A stretch of 64,000 bases of DNA from Propionibacteriales bacterium (GCA_026392455.1 JAPLCB010000010.1:1-64000); one strand, 5' to 3'; positions 9,232-22,231 are shown, counted from the first letter of the stretch. Made by a program: numbers and translations. The notes: a model not told the origin generated them from the letters alone.

Positions 9232-9603
9232 ATGGCGCGCATCGTGATCGCGGATGACGACGCAGATATCCGTGAGCTGGTCGTGTTCAAGCTGAGGCAC
9301 GCAGGCCACGAGGTGCTGCCGGTCGCCGACGGCGCTGCCGCGGTCGAGGCCTGCCTCGGCAACAAGCCGGACCTGGTGATCCTGGACGTGATGATGCCGG
9401 GGATGAGCGGCCTCGAAGCTGCCCGGGTGCTGCGAGCCGACGAGGCGATGGCCGGGGTCCCGATCATCATGCTGACCGCCCGTGCCCAGGAGTCCGACAT
9501 CGAGCAGGGCTTCGAAGCCGGTGCCGACGACTACGTCGTCAAGCCGTTCAGCCCCCGTGAGCTGGCCCAGCGGGTCGCGGCCGTGCTGGGCGACGAGTCC
9601 TAG
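9232..9603 (+). CDS. Stand-alone CheY-like response regulator receiver
   Basis: A 123-residue protein consisting only of a receiver domain. It has the acidic pair in IADDDADIRE, the phospho-acceptor Asp in LVILDVMMPG near residue 53, Thr/Ala in MLTARA and the conserved Lys in VVKPFSP near 105. There is no output domain, so it must act by protein contact or phosphotransfer. No kinase is adjacent; the nearest histidine kinases in the window are at 26467 and 48478. ATG 9232 follows a purine-rich AGAGGGGG ribosome binding site. Confidence 0.9.
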   Translation: MARIVIADDDADIRELVVFKLRHAGHEVLPVADGAAAVEACLGNKPDLVILDVMMPGMSGLEAARVLRADEAMAGVPIIMLTARAQESDIEQGFEAGADDYVVKPFSPRELAQRVAAVLGDES

Positions 9604-9629
9604 CTCCGTCCGATCGCGGAATGCGATTT

Positions 9630-9650
9630 CACCTTCGCGGGTTGAAGGTG
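9630..9650 (+). terminator. Small hairpin after the receiver gene
   Basis: CACCTTC and GAAGGTG form a 7-bp stem with a 7-nt loop, 26 nt after the receiver stop. There is no T tract. CAGAAT at 9652-9657 directly after it could be the rpmE -10 box. Confidence 0.35.
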
Positions 9651-9724
9651 GCAGAATCACCGAGGCTCCGGTTCACGTCTGCGCCCGCAGGCGACCCGGC
9701 GGCCGTTGACCCGGAAGAGGAAAC

Positions 9725-9937
9725 ATGAAGAAGGACATCCACCCCGCGTACGTGCTCACCGAGGTGACCTGTACCTGTGGAAACAAGTTCGAGACGCGCA
9801 GCACCTCGCCTGAAGGCAAGCTTCACGCCGACGTGTGCTCCAACTGCCACCCGTTCTACACCGGCAAGCAGAAGATCCTCGACACCGGTGGCCGCGTGGC
9901 CCGCTTCGAGGCTCGTTACGCCAAGAAGACCAAGTAG
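9725..9937 (+). CDS. rpmE: 50S ribosomal protein L31, zinc-binding type
   Basis: A 70-residue L31 of the C+ class. CTCGNKF and [13 protein letters not shown] supply the Cys residues that bind zinc. Zinc-free paralogues (YkgM/RpmE2) lack them and are zinc-regulated, so this copy is the housekeeping one. The ribosome binding site GAAGAGGA sits before ATG 9725. A strong hairpin terminator follows 7 nt after the stop. Confidence 0.97.
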   Translation: MKKDIHPAYVLTEVTCTCGNKFETRSTSPEGKLHADVCSNCHPFYTGKQKILDTGGRVARFEARYAKKTK

Positions 9938-9944
9938 CTTCACC

Positions 9945-9989
9945 GAACGCCGGTCCCGCGGGCATCTCTGCCCGCGGTGACCGGCGTTC
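9945..9989 (+). terminator. Strong intrinsic terminator after rpmE
   Basis: The outer arms GAACGCCGGT and ACCGGCGTTC pair over 10 bp, and the inner arms CCGCGGGCA and TGCCCGCGG over 9 bp with a TCTC loop. A small bulge separates the two stems. A pyrimidine-rich run follows. This isolates rpmE from prfA. Confidence 0.85.
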
Positions 9990-10043
9990 TGCGTTCTCCT
10001 CTCCCCTTGTCTTCCCCGCAGTCCCCACTCCCCAGGAGCCACG

Positions 10044-11117
10044 TTGTTCGAAGCCGTTGAAGGGCTGATCGACGAGCACGCCCAGCTCGAGAGCACCCTG
10101 GCGGAGCCGGGGATCCACGCGGACCAGGCGCTGGCACGCAAGCTGAACCAGCGTTACGCCGAGCTGACCGCGATCGTGAAGACCTACCGCGAGTGGTTGC
10201 AGCTGGCCGAGGACGCCGACGCAGCGCGGGAGCTGGCCAGCGAGGACGAAGCCTTCGCGGCCGAAGCGATTCAGCTCGACGAACGACGCGTCAAGGTGGG
10301 CGAGCGCCTCCGGCAGCAGCTCGTCCCGCGGGAGGCCTCCGACAGCAAGGACGCGCTGCTCGAGGTGAAGTCCGGGGAGGGCGGCGAGGAGTCGGCGCTG
10401 TTCGCCGCGGACCTGCTGCGGATGTACACCCGGTACGCCGAGACCCGGGGTTGGAAGACCGAGATCCTCGACGCCAACGAGTCCGACCTCGGTGGTTACA
10501 AGTCCGTGACCGTGGCGGTCAAGGCGAAGGGCACGCCCGCGCCGGGCGAGGCGCCGTACGCGCTGCTGAAGTTCGAGGGCGGCGTGCACCGGGTCCAGCG
10601 GGTGCCGGTCACCGAGAGCCAGGGCCGGGTGCACACCTCGGCTGCCGGGGTCCTGGTGGTTCCCGAGGCCGAGCAGGTGGACGTCACCATCAACGACAAC
10701 GACCTCCGCATCGACGTCTACCGCTCGTCGGGACCCGGCGGTCAGAGCGTCAACACGACGGACTCCGCGGTCCGGATCACCCATGTCCCCACCGGCATCG
10801 TGGCCAGCTGCCAGAACGAGAAGTCGCAGCTGCAGAACAAGGAGCAGGCGATGCGGATCCTGCGGGCCCGGTTGCTGGCGGCCGCTGAGGAGGCCGCCAA
10901 CGCGGAGGCCTCGGACGTCCGCAAGTCCCAGGTCCGCACCGTCGACCGGTCCGAACGGATCCGGACCTACAACTACCCGGAGAACCGGATCTCCGACCAC
11001 CGGACCGGCTACAAGTCCTACAACCTGGACCAGGTCCTCGACGGAGCGCTGGAGCCGGTGATCGAGTCCTGCGTCTCGGCCGACATGGCCACCCGGCTGG
11101 AAGCCCTCGGTGACTGA
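10044..11117 (+). CDS. prfA: Peptide chain release factor 1
   Basis: A 357-residue class I release factor that reads UAA and UAG. The catalytic GGQ lies in [16 protein letters not shown] (about residues 230-245), and its Gln is normally methylated by PrmC, encoded next. The start is TTG 10044, placed by the AGGAG ribosome binding site 5 nt upstream. prmC overlaps the stop by 8 bp, matching the functional pairing. Confidence 0.96.
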   Translation: MFEAVEGLIDEHAQLESTLAEPGIHADQALARKLNQRYAELTAIVKTYREWLQLAEDADAARELASEDEAFAAEAIQLDERRVKVGERLRQQLVPREASDSKDALLEVKSGEGGEESALFAADLLRMYTRYAETRGWKTEILDANESDLGGYKSVTVAVKAKGTPAPGEAPYALLKFEGGVHRVQRVPVTESQGRVHTSAAGVLVVPEAEQVDVTINDNDLRIDVYRSSGPGGQSVNTTDSAVRITHVPTGIVASCQNEKSQLQNKEQAMRILRARLLAAAEEAANAEASDVRKSQVRTVDRSERIRTYNYPENRISDHRTGYKSYNLDQVLDGALEPVIESCVSADMATRLEALGD

Positions 11118-11958
11118 GTCGCGCTCCTTGCTGGGCCTGGCGAGCGCACGCCTCGCAGAGGCCGGGGTGCCGAGCCCGGACAACGACGCCGAGATCCTGC
11201 TGGCCCACGTCCTGGGCATCCCGCGCGGCAACCTGCTGCTGGTCGACGACGTGGCTGACGGCCCTGCGAACGACTTCCGCGCGCTGGTGTCCCGACGTGC
11301 CGAGAGGATCCCGTTGCAGCACCTCACCGGCAGCACCGGCTTCCGGTACGTCGATCTCGCCGTCGGCGCCGGCGTCTTCACGCCACGGCCGGAGACCGAG
11401 CTGCTGGCCGGCTGGGGGATCGAGCGGGCCGGTGAGGTCGTGGGGCGTGCCCCGGTCGTCGTGGACCTGTGCACCGGTTCCGGCGCGATCGCGTTGAGCA
11501 TCGCTGACGAGGTGCCGTCCGCCCAGGTGCACGCCGTCGAGCTCGACCCCGACGCCTTCGTCTGGGCGCAGCGCAACCTCGCGGGCAGCGGGATTGACCT
11601 CCGCGAGGGCGACATGGCAGATGCCTTCGTCGAGCTCGACGGGACGGTGGACGTGGTGGTCTGCAACCCGCCGTACATCCCGCTGACCGAGTACGCCGGG
11701 GTCGCCGCCGAAGCCCGCGACCACGACCCTGCCCTGGCGCTCTGGTCGGGCCAGGACGGGCTCGACGCGATGCGGGTGCTGGAGCGGGTCGCGGCTCGGC
11801 TGCTGCGACCCGACGGCTGGGTCGGGGCCGAGCACGCGGACCTCCAGGGCGAGTCGGCGCCGGGGGTCTTCGCTGCTGCCGGCCGCTGGACCGACGTACG
11901 CGATCACCGCGATCTGGCAGGTCGTCCGCGCTACCTGACCGCAAGGCTGGCACGATGA
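11110..11958 (+). CDS. prmC: Release factor glutamine methyltransferase
   Basis: A 282-residue SAM-dependent enzyme that methylates the GGQ glutamine of release factors. It shows the SAM-binding [16 protein letters not shown] (about 118-133) and the NPPY signature in [13 protein letters not shown] (about 183-195). The N-terminal helical domain recognises the release factor. GTG 11110 overlaps prfA, so the two are translationally coupled. Confidence 0.95.
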   Translation: MTESRSLLGLASARLAEAGVPSPDNDAEILLAHVLGIPRGNLLLVDDVADGPANDFRALVSRRAERIPLQHLTGSTGFRYVDLAVGAGVFTPRPETELLAGWGIERAGEVVGRAPVVVDLCTGSGAIALSIADEVPSAQVHAVELDPDAFVWAQRNLAGSGIDLREGDMADAFVELDGTVDVVVCNPPYIPLTEYAGVAAEARDHDPALALWSGQDGLDAMRVLERVAARLLRPDGWVGAEHADLQGESAPGVFAAAGRWTDVRDHRDLAGRPRYLTARLAR

Positions 11959-11962
11959 AGCC

Positions 11963-12655
11963 GTGTCAACCCGTTATGACTGTGCCGACGAGGCCATGCT
12001 GGAGTCCGGACTTGCTGCTGCGACGACCGCGATCCGGGCCGGTGAGCTGGTGGTGCTGCCCACCGACACCGTCTACGGACTCGGTGCCGATGCCTTCGAC
12101 CCGGTAGCCGTTGCGCGGCTGCTCGAGGCCAAGGGTCGTGGTCGGGAGATGCCGCCACCGGTCCTCGTCGGATCTCCTGCGACCCTCGACGCTCTCGCCA
12201 GCCAGCTTCCCGACTGGGCGCGTCTGCTGGTCGAGCACTACTGGCCCGGCCCGTTGACCATCGTGGTCCGGCAGCAGGGTTCCCTGCAGTGGGACCTCGG
12301 CGAGACCCGCGGCACCGTCGCGGTGAGGATGCCGCACGACAAGGTCGCCCTGGAGCTGCTCGCCCGGACCGGGCCGTTGGCGGTGTCCTCGGCCAACCTC
12401 ACCGGGATGCCGGCCGCCACGGATGCCGAGCAGGCCGCCGAGATGTTGTCGACGAAGGTCGCTGTCATCCTCGACGGTGGCCCGACCTCCGACGACCGTC
12501 CGTCGACGATCGTCGACTGCACCGGTGCCCAGCCCCGCTTGCTGCGGGTGGGGGCCATCAGTGCTGAGGAGCTGCGGGAGGTGCTGGCCGGGGTGGAGGT
12601 GGCCCTGGACGACCTGCCCGACGACCAGGCGCCCGAGGACACCGCCGGTGCGTGA
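11963..12655 (+). CDS. tsaC: L-threonylcarbamoyladenylate synthase (YrdC/Sua5 domain)
   Basis: A 230-residue protein of the YrdC family that makes threonylcarbamoyl-AMP from threonine, bicarbonate and ATP for the t6A37 modification of tRNA. Family features are PTDTVYGLG near residue 33, the KGR segment at 55-58 and SSANLTG near 137. The extended C-terminus is acidic. It follows prmC by 4 nt, and the next gene overlaps it by 8 bp. The prfA-prmC-tsaC-wecA run is standard upstream of actinobacterial ATP synthase operons. Confidence 0.93.
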   Translation: MSTRYDCADEAMLESGLAAATTAIRAGELVVLPTDTVYGLGADAFDPVAVARLLEAKGRGREMPPPVLVGSPATLDALASQLPDWARLLVEHYWPGPLTIVVRQQGSLQWDLGETRGTVAVRMPHDKVALELLARTGPLAVSSANLTGMPAATDAEQAAEMLSTKVAVILDGGPTSDDRPSTIVDCTGAQPRLLRVGAISAEELREVLAGVEVALDDLPDDQAPEDTAGA

Positions 12656-13772
12656 GTACCTCCTGGTCTTCCTCACGGCCGCGGTGGTCAGCTACCTGCT
12701 GTGCGTGGTGGCACGGGAGCTGGCGATGCGCCTCGGTGCGGTCGCCCAGGTTCGGGACCGGGACGTGCACGCGATCCCGATCCCGTACTTCGGGGGAGTG
12801 GCGATGCTCGGCGGACTCGGGGCAGGGCTGCTGATCGCGCACCACCTGCCGTTCCTGTCCACCTCGCAGCCGCAGATCTTCCACGACGCCGGCGTGGTCC
12901 TGGTCGGGGGCGCGATCATCTGTGCGGTCGGGGTCCTCGACGACCTGATCGAGCTCGACGCGCTGACGAAGCTTGGTGGGCAGATCGTCGCCGCCGGCTA
13001 CCTGGTGCTCAACGACGTCCAGCTGTACTCCCTGCGGCTGCCCGGCGGGGACCAGCTCTCCCTGGACCCGACCCAGGCGATGCTGTTCTCGATCGTCCTG
13101 ATCGTGGGGACGGTCAACGCGATCAACTTCGTCGACGGCCTCGACGGGCTGGCCAGCGGGATGGTCTGCATCGGAGCGTTCGCGTTCTTCCTGTTCTCCT
13201 ACAACCTCGCCGATGCCAACAACGAGACCCTGGCGATCACCGCCGCGCTGCTCTGCGCCTGCCTGGCCGGGGCGTGCGTCGGGTTCCTGCCGCACAACTT
13301 CTACCCGGCCCGGATCTTCATGGGCGACTCCGGGTCGATGCTGCTGGGTCTGGTGCTCTCGGGTTCCACCCTCACCCTCACCGGTCAGTTCGCCTCGGTG
13401 CAGCTCGGTGCCGACAGTCCGGGCGGGACCGACACCGGGACCGCACTGGTGATCCTGCTGCCGATCCTGCTGCCCATCTCGATCCTGGTGGTTCCGTTCC
13501 TCGACCTGCTGCTCGCCGTCGTTCGGCGGACCCGGCGCGGCCAGATGTTCTACCAACCGGACAAGGAGCACCTCCACCACCGGCTGCTCGAGTTCGGCCA
13601 CAGCCAGCGCAAGGCCGTGATGATCATGTGGCTGTGGACCGGGTTGATCGGTTTCGGTGCGGTCCTGATCAGCCTGTACGCCAGTCCGCTGACTGTGATT
13701 GCGATTGCCTTCTGGGCTGCCGCGACGGTGGTCCTGACGTTCGTGGTACCGCGCCTGCGCAGTGCGGTCTGA
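12648..13772 (+). CDS. wecA: Polyprenyl-phosphate GlcNAc-1-phosphate transferase (MraY/WecA family)
   Basis: Multi-pass membrane enzyme of 374 residues that moves a GlcNAc-1-phosphate-type sugar from UDP onto a polyprenyl phosphate, starting arabinogalactan or teichoic-acid linkage synthesis. Signatures are DDLIELDALTKLGGQ, NFVDGLDGLASG, MGDSGSMLLG and the C-terminal HHRLLEFGHSQRKAV His motif. These separate WecA from MraY, which lacks this tail. GTG 12648 overlaps the tsaC stop (GTGCGTGA). The exact sugar is inferred from the family. Confidence 0.88.
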   Translation: MREYLLVFLTAAVVSYLLCVVARELAMRLGAVAQVRDRDVHAIPIPYFGGVAMLGGLGAGLLIAHHLPFLSTSQPQIFHDAGVVLVGGAIICAVGVLDDLIELDALTKLGGQIVAAGYLVLNDVQLYSLRLPGGDQLSLDPTQAMLFSIVLIVGTVNAINFVDGLDGLASGMVCIGAFAFFLFSYNLADANNETLAITAALLCACLAGACVGFLPHNFYPARIFMGDSGSMLLGLVLSGSTLTLTGQFASVQLGADSPGGTDTGTALVILLPILLPISILVVPFLDLLLAVVRRTRRGQMFYQPDKEHLHHRLLEFGHSQRKAVMIMWLWTGLIGFGAVLISLYASPLTVIAIAFWAAATVVLTFVVPRLRSAV

Positions 13773-13782
13773 ACCGGGCGAA

Positions 13783-13796
13783 GCGCGCTAGCGCGC
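13783..13796. terminator. GCGCGC-TA-GCGCGC palindrome after wecA
   Basis: A perfect 14-bp palindrome lies 10 nt after the wecA stop. The loop is tight, and CCCTT rather than a T tract follows. It may be a weak terminator separating wecA from the ATP synthase genes. Confidence 0.4.
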
Positions 13797-13830
13797 CCTT
13801 GGATCGGTCCAATTCTCAGAGCGAAAAGAT

Positions 13831-13846
13831 TGTGCTAACTTTCACA
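13831..13846 (+). promoter_or_regulatory. CRP/GlxR-like box before the ATP synthase cluster
   Basis: TGTGCTAACTTTCACA has the TGTG-N8-CACA arms of actinobacterial CRP/GlxR sites (consensus TGTGA-N6-TCACA). Counting the flanking T and A, the arms TTGTG and CACAA are a perfect 5-bp inverted repeat. TAACTT at 13836-13841 inside the site could be the -10 box, with TTCTCA (13813-13818) as a poor -35 at 17 bp. ATG 13903 follows 57 nt downstream. cAMP control of atp genes is known in relatives; here it is inferred. Confidence 0.45.
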
Positions 13847-13902
13847 AGCACCGCCAGAGAACGCCGAACCGCCGCCCAGCTGACGACCACCACGAGGCCG
13901 CC

Positions 13903-14376
13903 ATGACGACGATCGCAGCACCGACGCAGAGGACTCCCCGAGTCCTGCGTGCGGGTGTGCTCGCGGTGCTCGCCGGGACCGGTCTGCTGGTCGCCGCGGC
14001 GGGTGCGTTCGACGGGACCGCAGCGGTGCGCTCGGCCGGCCTCGGCGGCGCCCTGGTGATCGCCTTCTTCGCCTTCGGAGCTCTCAACGTCGGTATCGCG
14101 GCGAGGATCGTGCCGTCGACGGCGCTGCTGGTGGCGATGATGACCTACACGATCCAGGTCGCCCTGGTCCTGATGGTCTTCGTGGTCCTGCGTCGCTCGG
14201 ACGCGTTCGACACGACGCTGACCGAGGGGTGGTTGGCGGCCGGACTGATCGTCGGCACCCTGACCTGGATCACGGCGCAGATCGTGACCACGCTGCGTAC
14301 CCCGATCCCGCCCTGGGAGGGCCAGACGGCCCAAACCGGGCAATCCGGATCGGCCGAGGAGGTGGATGCGGCATGA
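13903..14376 (+). CDS. Small four-helix membrane protein, AtpI-like position
   Basis: A 157-residue protein with about four hydrophobic segments (roughly 17-36, 48-66, 73-92, 107-126) and a hydrophilic tail. It sits between wecA and the ATP synthase genes, where Actinobacteria encode an AtpI-type protein thought to help assemble the c-ring. I see no residue motif that proves AtpI, so the assignment is mainly by position and topology. Confidence 0.6.
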   Translation: MTTIAAPTQRTPRVLRAGVLAVLAGTGLLVAAAGAFDGTAAVRSAGLGGALVIAFFAFGALNVGIAARIVPSTALLVAMMTYTIQVALVLMVFVVLRRSDAFDTTLTEGWLAAGLIVGTLTWITAQIVTTLRTPIPPWEGQTAQTGQSGSAEEVDAA

Positions 14377-14406
14377 GCGTCCAGCCCTGCTATTGTCCGC
14401 GGTGCG

Positions 14407-14703
14407 ATGACCCAGCCGGATCCTGCGCCCGACTCACCCAGCGAACCAACCGATTCGACGTACCAAGGAGACCCTTGGCACGCCCACGGTTATCTCGTTG
14501 CGGGGATCGGCCTGTACGGCTTCCTGGGTTGGCTCGCGGATCGGTGGCTCGGGACCTCATTCCTGGTCGTCATCGGGATCCTGCTCGGTGCGGGGTTCGG
14601 GCTCTACCTGACAATCAAACGGTTCGACGCGCTGCCGCAGTTCTCCATGACGCTGCGGCGCGGCAAGAAGCACCCTCCAGCATCAGCAGAAGACGAGAAG
14701 TAG
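14407..14703 (+). CDS. AtpZ/AtpI-type two-helix membrane protein
   Basis: A 98-residue protein with two transmembrane helices (about 28-47 and 52-68) separated by DRWLGTS, and a basic C-terminus. This matches the AtpZ/AtpI family (magnesium/calcium uptake or c-ring assembly factors of ATP synthase operons). It starts 31 nt after the previous gene and ends 10 nt before atpB. The N-terminus is Pro/Asp/Ser-rich. Confidence 0.72.
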   Translation: MTQPDPAPDSPSEPTDSTYQGDPWHAHGYLVAGIGLYGFLGWLADRWLGTSFLVVIGILLGAGFGLYLTIKRFDALPQFSMTLRRGKKHPPASAEDEK

Positions 14704-14713
14704 GAGCATCCAG

Positions 14714-15529
14714 GTGAGCGTTGCAGGGATCGTTGGGATCGCTGTCCCGGCCTCAGGAGGCGGCGACGAGTTCGTCGCGCCCGGCCCGGGTAACTTCGAT
14801 CTGCCCGCCGTGTTCTCCATCGGCAGCATCGACGTCACCAAGCCGATGCTCCAGCTGGTGCTGGCGGCCGGCCTGGTCTTCGCCTTCCTCTTCTTCGCCG
14901 CCCGCAAGCGTGCGATGGTCCCCGGCCGGCTGCAGTTCGCCGGCGAGGAGGCCTACTCCGCGGTGCGCAACGGCATGGGCCGCGACATCATCGGCAGCCA
15001 CGACTTCAAGCCGTACATCCCGTACCTGATCACCATCTTCTTCTTCGTGCTGACCAACAACCTGTTCAGCTCGATCCCGTTCATCCAGTTCCCGACCTTC
15101 AGCCGCGCGAGCATGGCGTACGCGCTGGCCGGCATCAGCTGGTTGGTCTACAACTCGATCGGCGTCCGCAAGCACGGCCTGATCGGGTACCTCAAGCTCC
15201 AGTGCGTCCCGGCCGGGATCACCGGACCGATGCTGCTGCTCCTGGTGCCGCTGGAGTTCCTGTCGAACCTGCTGATCCGCCCGGTCACGCTGGCGCTGCG
15301 TCTGTTCTGCAACATGTTCGCCGGCCACCTCCTGCTGATCCTGTTCTCGACCGGTGGCCTCTACATGCTGCAGAACGGCACCCCCTTCGTGCAGGGCGCC
15401 GGCATCGTCGCCTGGATCCTGGCGATCGCGATCTCGTTCCTCGAGCTCCTGGTCCAGTTCCTCCAGGCCTACGTCTTCACCCTGCTGAACGCGATGTACA
15501 TCCAGGGTGCGCTCGCTGACGAGCACTGA
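14714..15529 (+). CDS. atpB: ATP synthase F0 subunit a
   Basis: A 271-residue membrane subunit that forms the proton half-channels against the c-ring. The essential Arg lies in NLLIRPVTLALRLFCNMFAGH (about residues 190-210). Five to six hydrophobic helices are visible. GTG 14714 is preceded by TAGGAG at the proper distance. It is the first structural gene of atpBEFHAGDC. Confidence 0.96.
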   Translation: MSVAGIVGIAVPASGGGDEFVAPGPGNFDLPAVFSIGSIDVTKPMLQLVLAAGLVFAFLFFAARKRAMVPGRLQFAGEEAYSAVRNGMGRDIIGSHDFKPYIPYLITIFFFVLTNNLFSSIPFIQFPTFSRASMAYALAGISWLVYNSIGVRKHGLIGYLKLQCVPAGITGPMLLLLVPLEFLSNLLIRPVTLALRLFCNMFAGHLLLILFSTGGLYMLQNGTPFVQGAGIVAWILAIAISFLELLVQFLQAYVFTLLNAMYIQGALADEH

Positions 15530-15549
15530 TCGACCACTGCTCCACCTAG

Positions 15550-15819
<270 letters not shown>

Positions 15820-15833
15820 TTCATCTCTACTGA

Positions 15834-16420
<587 letters not shown>

Positions 16421-16421
<1 letters not shown>

Positions 16422-17230
16422 TGGTGCTGCGAGGCGCATCAGCCGAGGCCCAGGCAGGACTGCGCTCGGCGATCGACACAGCCGGCGCATCCGCCGCCGA
16501 CCTGGCCACGATCGGCGAGGACCTCTTCGGCGCGTCCGCCGTGCTCCGGGCCGAGCCCGGACTGCGGCGGGTCGCGACCGACCAGTCCCTCGACGCAGCG
16601 GCAAAGTCGGACCTGGTCCGGGGAGTGTTCGACGGCAAGATCTCGGCCGCTGGCCTGGACCTGGTCGCCGACGCCGTCTCCCGGCGCTGGACCACCCCGC
16701 GCGACCTGGCCGACACCCTGGAGTACCTCGGGGTCGTCGCCACGGTGAAGTCGGCGGGCAGCGACTCGGCCCGTCTGGCCGACGAGCTGTTCGAGATCAG
16801 CCAGCTGGTCAACGACAACGCCGACCTGCGCGGCGCGCTGTCGGAACCCACCCGGACGGTCGCCGACAAGGGTGCGCTGCTCTCCGCTCTGCTCGAGGGC
16901 AAGGCACTCGGCGCTACCCGACGCCTCGCGGTGCTGGCACTGAACGGCAGCCACCGCACCGTGACGGTCGCCCTCGGGGAGTACCAGAAGATCGCAGCAG
17001 CGGTGAAGGACGAGAGCGTCGCCAAGGTACGCGTCGCTCGCGAGCTGTCGGCCGCTGACCGTGACCGTCTGCAGAACGCGCTGAGCGCCCAGTACGGGCG
17101 TCCGGTGCACCTCAACGTCAGTGTCGAGCCCGACCTCGTCGGTGGACTTCGCGTCGAGATCGGTGACGACGTCATCGACGGAAGCGTTTCGTCCAGGATC
17201 GACGACGCACGTCGCCGGCTCGCCGGCTGA
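16421..17230 (+). CDS. atpH: ATP synthase F1 subunit delta
   Basis: A 269-residue stator subunit joining b to the top of F1. It is longer than the roughly 180-residue proteobacterial form, as is usual in Actinobacteria. The conserved C-terminal part includes LNVSVEPDLVGGLRVEIGD. Its ATGA junction with atpF indicates coupling. In mycobacteria b and delta are partly fused; here they are separate genes. Confidence 0.94.
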
Positions 17231-17273
17231 TCACCCACAAACTTCAAGAAGCACTAGAGAGTAGGGACCTGTT

Positions 17274-18914
17274 ATGACGGAGCTTTCGATCCGTCCCGAG
17301 GAGATCCGGGACGCGCTGCAGCGGTTCGTGGCTGACTACAAGCCCGACGCCGCGAGCAAGGAAGAGGTCGGCACCGTTGCCGAGGCCGCTGACGGCATCG
17401 CCCGCGTGTCGGGCCTGCCTTCGTGCATGGCCAACGAGCTCCTCGAGTTCGAGGACGGCACGCTCGGCATCGCCCTGAACCTCGACACCCGCGAGATCGG
17501 CGTCGTCGTCCTCGGTGACTTCGACAAGATCGAAGAGGGCCAGACCGTCCGTCGTACCGGCGAGATCCTCTCGGTCCCGGTCGGCGACGCCTACCTGGGC
17601 CGGGTCGTCGACCCGCTCGGCACCCCGATCGACGGTCTCGGCGAGATCGCCACCGAAGGCCGTCGCGCCCTCGAGCTGCAGGCTCCCGGCGTCATGGACC
17701 GCAAGTCGGTCCACGAGCCGCTCGCCACCGGCATCAAGGCCATCGACGCGATGACCCCGATCGGCCGGGGTCAGCGCCAGCTGATCATCGGCGACCGCGC
17801 CACCGGCAAGACCACGGTCGCGATCGACACGATCATCAACCAGAAGCAGAACTGGGAGTCCGGCGACCCCAAGAAGCAGGTCCGCTGCATCTACGTCGCC
17901 ATCGGCCAGAAGGGCTCGACCATCGCGTCGGTCCGCGGCGCCCTCGAGGAGGCCGGCGCGCTGGAGTACACCACCATCGTGGCGTCCCCGGCGTCGGACA
18001 GCGCGGGCTTCAAGTACCTCGCGCCGTACACCGGTTCGGCCATCGGCCAGCACTGGATGTACGCCGGCAAGCACGTCCTGATCGTGTTCGACGACCTGAC
18101 CAAGCAGGCTGAGGCCTACCGCTCGGTGTCGCTGCTGCTGCGCCGCCCGCCGGGCCGCGAGGCCTACCCGGGTGACGTCTTCTACCTGCACTCCCGCCTG
18201 CTGGAGCGGTGCGCGAAGCTCTCCGACGAGCTGGGCTCGGGCTCGATGACCGGTCTGCCGATCATCGAGACGAAGGCCAACGACGTCTCGGCGTTCATCC
18301 CGACCAACGTCATCTCGATCACCGACGGTCAGATCTTCCTGCAGTCCGACCTGTTCGCTGCCAACCAGCGTCCGGCCATCGATGTCGGTATCTCCGTCTC
18401 CCGAGTCGGTGGTGCCGCGATGACCAAGGCGATGAAGGCCGTCACCGGTTCGCTCAAGGTCGACCTGGCGCAGTTCCGGGCCATGGAAGCGTTCGCCATG
18501 TTCGCCTCCGACCTCGACGCCGCGTCCCGCCAGCAGCTGGACCGCGGTGGACGCCTGATGGCGCTCCTCAAGCAGCCGGCGTACTCGCCGTACCCGCTGG
18601 AGGACATGACCGTCTCGCTGTGGATCGGTACCACGGGTCGTCTGGACAAGGTCCCGACCGACGACGTGCTGCGCTTCGAGCGTGAGTTCCTCGACTATCT
18701 GAAGCTCTCGCACGCGGGCATCCTGGACGCGATCCGGGAGTCCCAGAAGTTCGAGGACGAGACCGAGACCGCCCTGGTGGGTGCCTACGACTCCTTCCTC
18801 GGCCAGTTCGAGACCTCGGAGGGCAACTCCATCAAGGCCGGCTCGGAGAAGCACGAGGCGCTCGAGGACGACGCCGTCGAGCAGGAGCAGATCGTCAAGC
18901 AGAAGCGGGGCTGA
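17274..18914 (+). CDS. atpA: ATP synthase F1 subunit alpha
   Basis: A 546-residue non-catalytic nucleotide-binding subunit. The P-loop is GDRATGKT (about 173-180), and the ATP synthase alpha/beta signature appears as [14 protein letters not shown]. The C-terminus ends in a charged tail of about 30 residues. ATG 17274 lies 44 nt after atpH, with AGTAGGGA upstream. Confidence 0.97.
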   Translation: MTELSIRPEEIRDALQRFVADYKPDAASKEEVGTVAEAADGIARVSGLPSCMANELLEFEDGTLGIALNLDTREIGVVVLGDFDKIEEGQTVRRTGEILSVPVGDAYLGRVVDPLGTPIDGLGEIATEGRRALELQAPGVMDRKSVHEPLATGIKAIDAMTPIGRGQRQLIIGDRATGKTTVAIDTIINQKQNWESGDPKKQVRCIYVAIGQKGSTIASVRGALEEAGALEYTTIVASPASDSAGFKYLAPYTGSAIGQHWMYAGKHVLIVFDDLTKQAEAYRSVSLLLRRPPGREAYPGDVFYLHSRLLERCAKLSDELGSGSMTGLPIIETKANDVSAFIPTNVISITDGQIFLQSDLFAANQRPAIDVGISVSRVGGAAMTKAMKAVTGSLKVDLAQFRAMEAFAMFASDLDAASRQQLDRGGRLMALLKQPAYSPYPLEDMTVSLWIGTTGRLDKVPTDDVLRFEREFLDYLKLSHAGILDAIRESQKFEDETETALVGAYDSFLGQFETSEGNSIKAGSEKHEALEDDAVEQEQIVKQKRG

Positions 18915-18917
18915 CCC

Positions 18918-21294
<2,377 letters not shown>

Positions 21295-21295
<1 letters not shown>

Positions 21296-21690
21296 TGGGT
21301 GTCCTGCAGGTCGAACTCGTCTCGGCGGACCGCCTGGTGTGGTCCGGCGAGGCGAGCATGATCATCGCCCGCACCTCGGAAGGTGATGTCGGCATCCTGC
21401 CGGGTCACGCTCCGATGCTCTCGGTGATGGTCGACGGCGTCGTGGACGTGACGACCACCGACGGGGAGACCTGGATCGCAGCTGTCGACGCCGGGTTCCT
21501 CTCGGTGGCCGACGACCGCGTCTCCGTCCTCGCCGAGCACGCCGAGATGGCCCACGACATCAACCTGGAGAAGGCGCGGGCCGATCTCGACCGGGCGCAC
21601 GCTGCCGGTGAGAACGACGACGAGTCCCAGGCTGCCGTAGCCGCTGCCTGGGCCGACGCACGTATCCGCGCGGTCGAGCGGGCCAACTGA
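21295..21690 (+). CDS. atpC: ATP synthase F1 subunit epsilon
   Basis: A 131-residue subunit that joins gamma to the c-ring and restrains ATP hydrolysis. The N-terminal beta barrel contains VELVSADRLVWSGEA and GDVGILPGHAPML; a C-terminal helical part follows. ATG 21295 overlaps atpD (TGATG). It is the last ATP synthase gene. Confidence 0.95.
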
Positions 21691-21759
21691 CCCGTAGCCT
21701 GCTGACTCTGGCACGCTGTCCTACCTGACCACTGCGACCGACCGAGGACGAGGAACCGA

Positions 21760-22224
21760 ATGCCCGCATGGCAATGGCTGCTCGACTCAGCCGGTGTCCT
21801 GCTGCTGCTCGTGGTTCTGTACGGAATCTGTCTGGTCGTGCGTCGGCGGGTGCTCTCCCGCAACGGTGGCACCTTCGAGCTGAGTGCCCAGATCCGCGTC
21901 CGGACCGTCACCTCGACGGCCGGGCGCGGTTGGGTTCTCGGACTCGGTCGGTACCACGGCACGGACCTGGAGTGGTTCCGGATCTTCTCGCCCTCGCCGC
22001 GCCCGCGGCGTCGGTGGGCGCGTACCGACCTGTCCATCGTCGGCCAGCGCGAACCCTCCGAGGCCGAGTCGTTCGCGCTCTACAGCGGGCATCGGATCAT
22101 CGAGTGCGAGACGCCCTCGGGACCGGTCTCGCTGGCCATGAGCCCGTCCGCGCTGACCGGGTTCTCGGCCTGGTTGGAGGCAGCGCCTCCGGGTACTGAC
22201 TGGGACCAGCGCCCCCAGCGCTGA
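21760..22224 (+). CDS. DUF2550 family membrane-anchored protein
   Basis: A 154-residue protein with one N-terminal hydrophobic helix (about 7-27) followed by a basic beta-rich domain with RGWVLGLGRYHGTDLEWFRIFS. The family is regularly found directly downstream of atpC in Actinobacteria, including mycobacteria. Its function is unknown. GAGGACGAGG precedes ATG 21760. A convergent terminator follows. Confidence 0.85.
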   Translation: MPAWQWLLDSAGVLLLLVVLYGICLVVRRRVLSRNGGTFELSAQIRVRTVTSTAGRGWVLGLGRYHGTDLEWFRIFSPSPRPRRRWARTDLSIVGQREPSEAESFALYSGHRIIECETPSGPVSLAMSPSALTGFSAWLEAAPPGTDWDQRPQR

Positions 22225-22231
22225 GCCGTGT

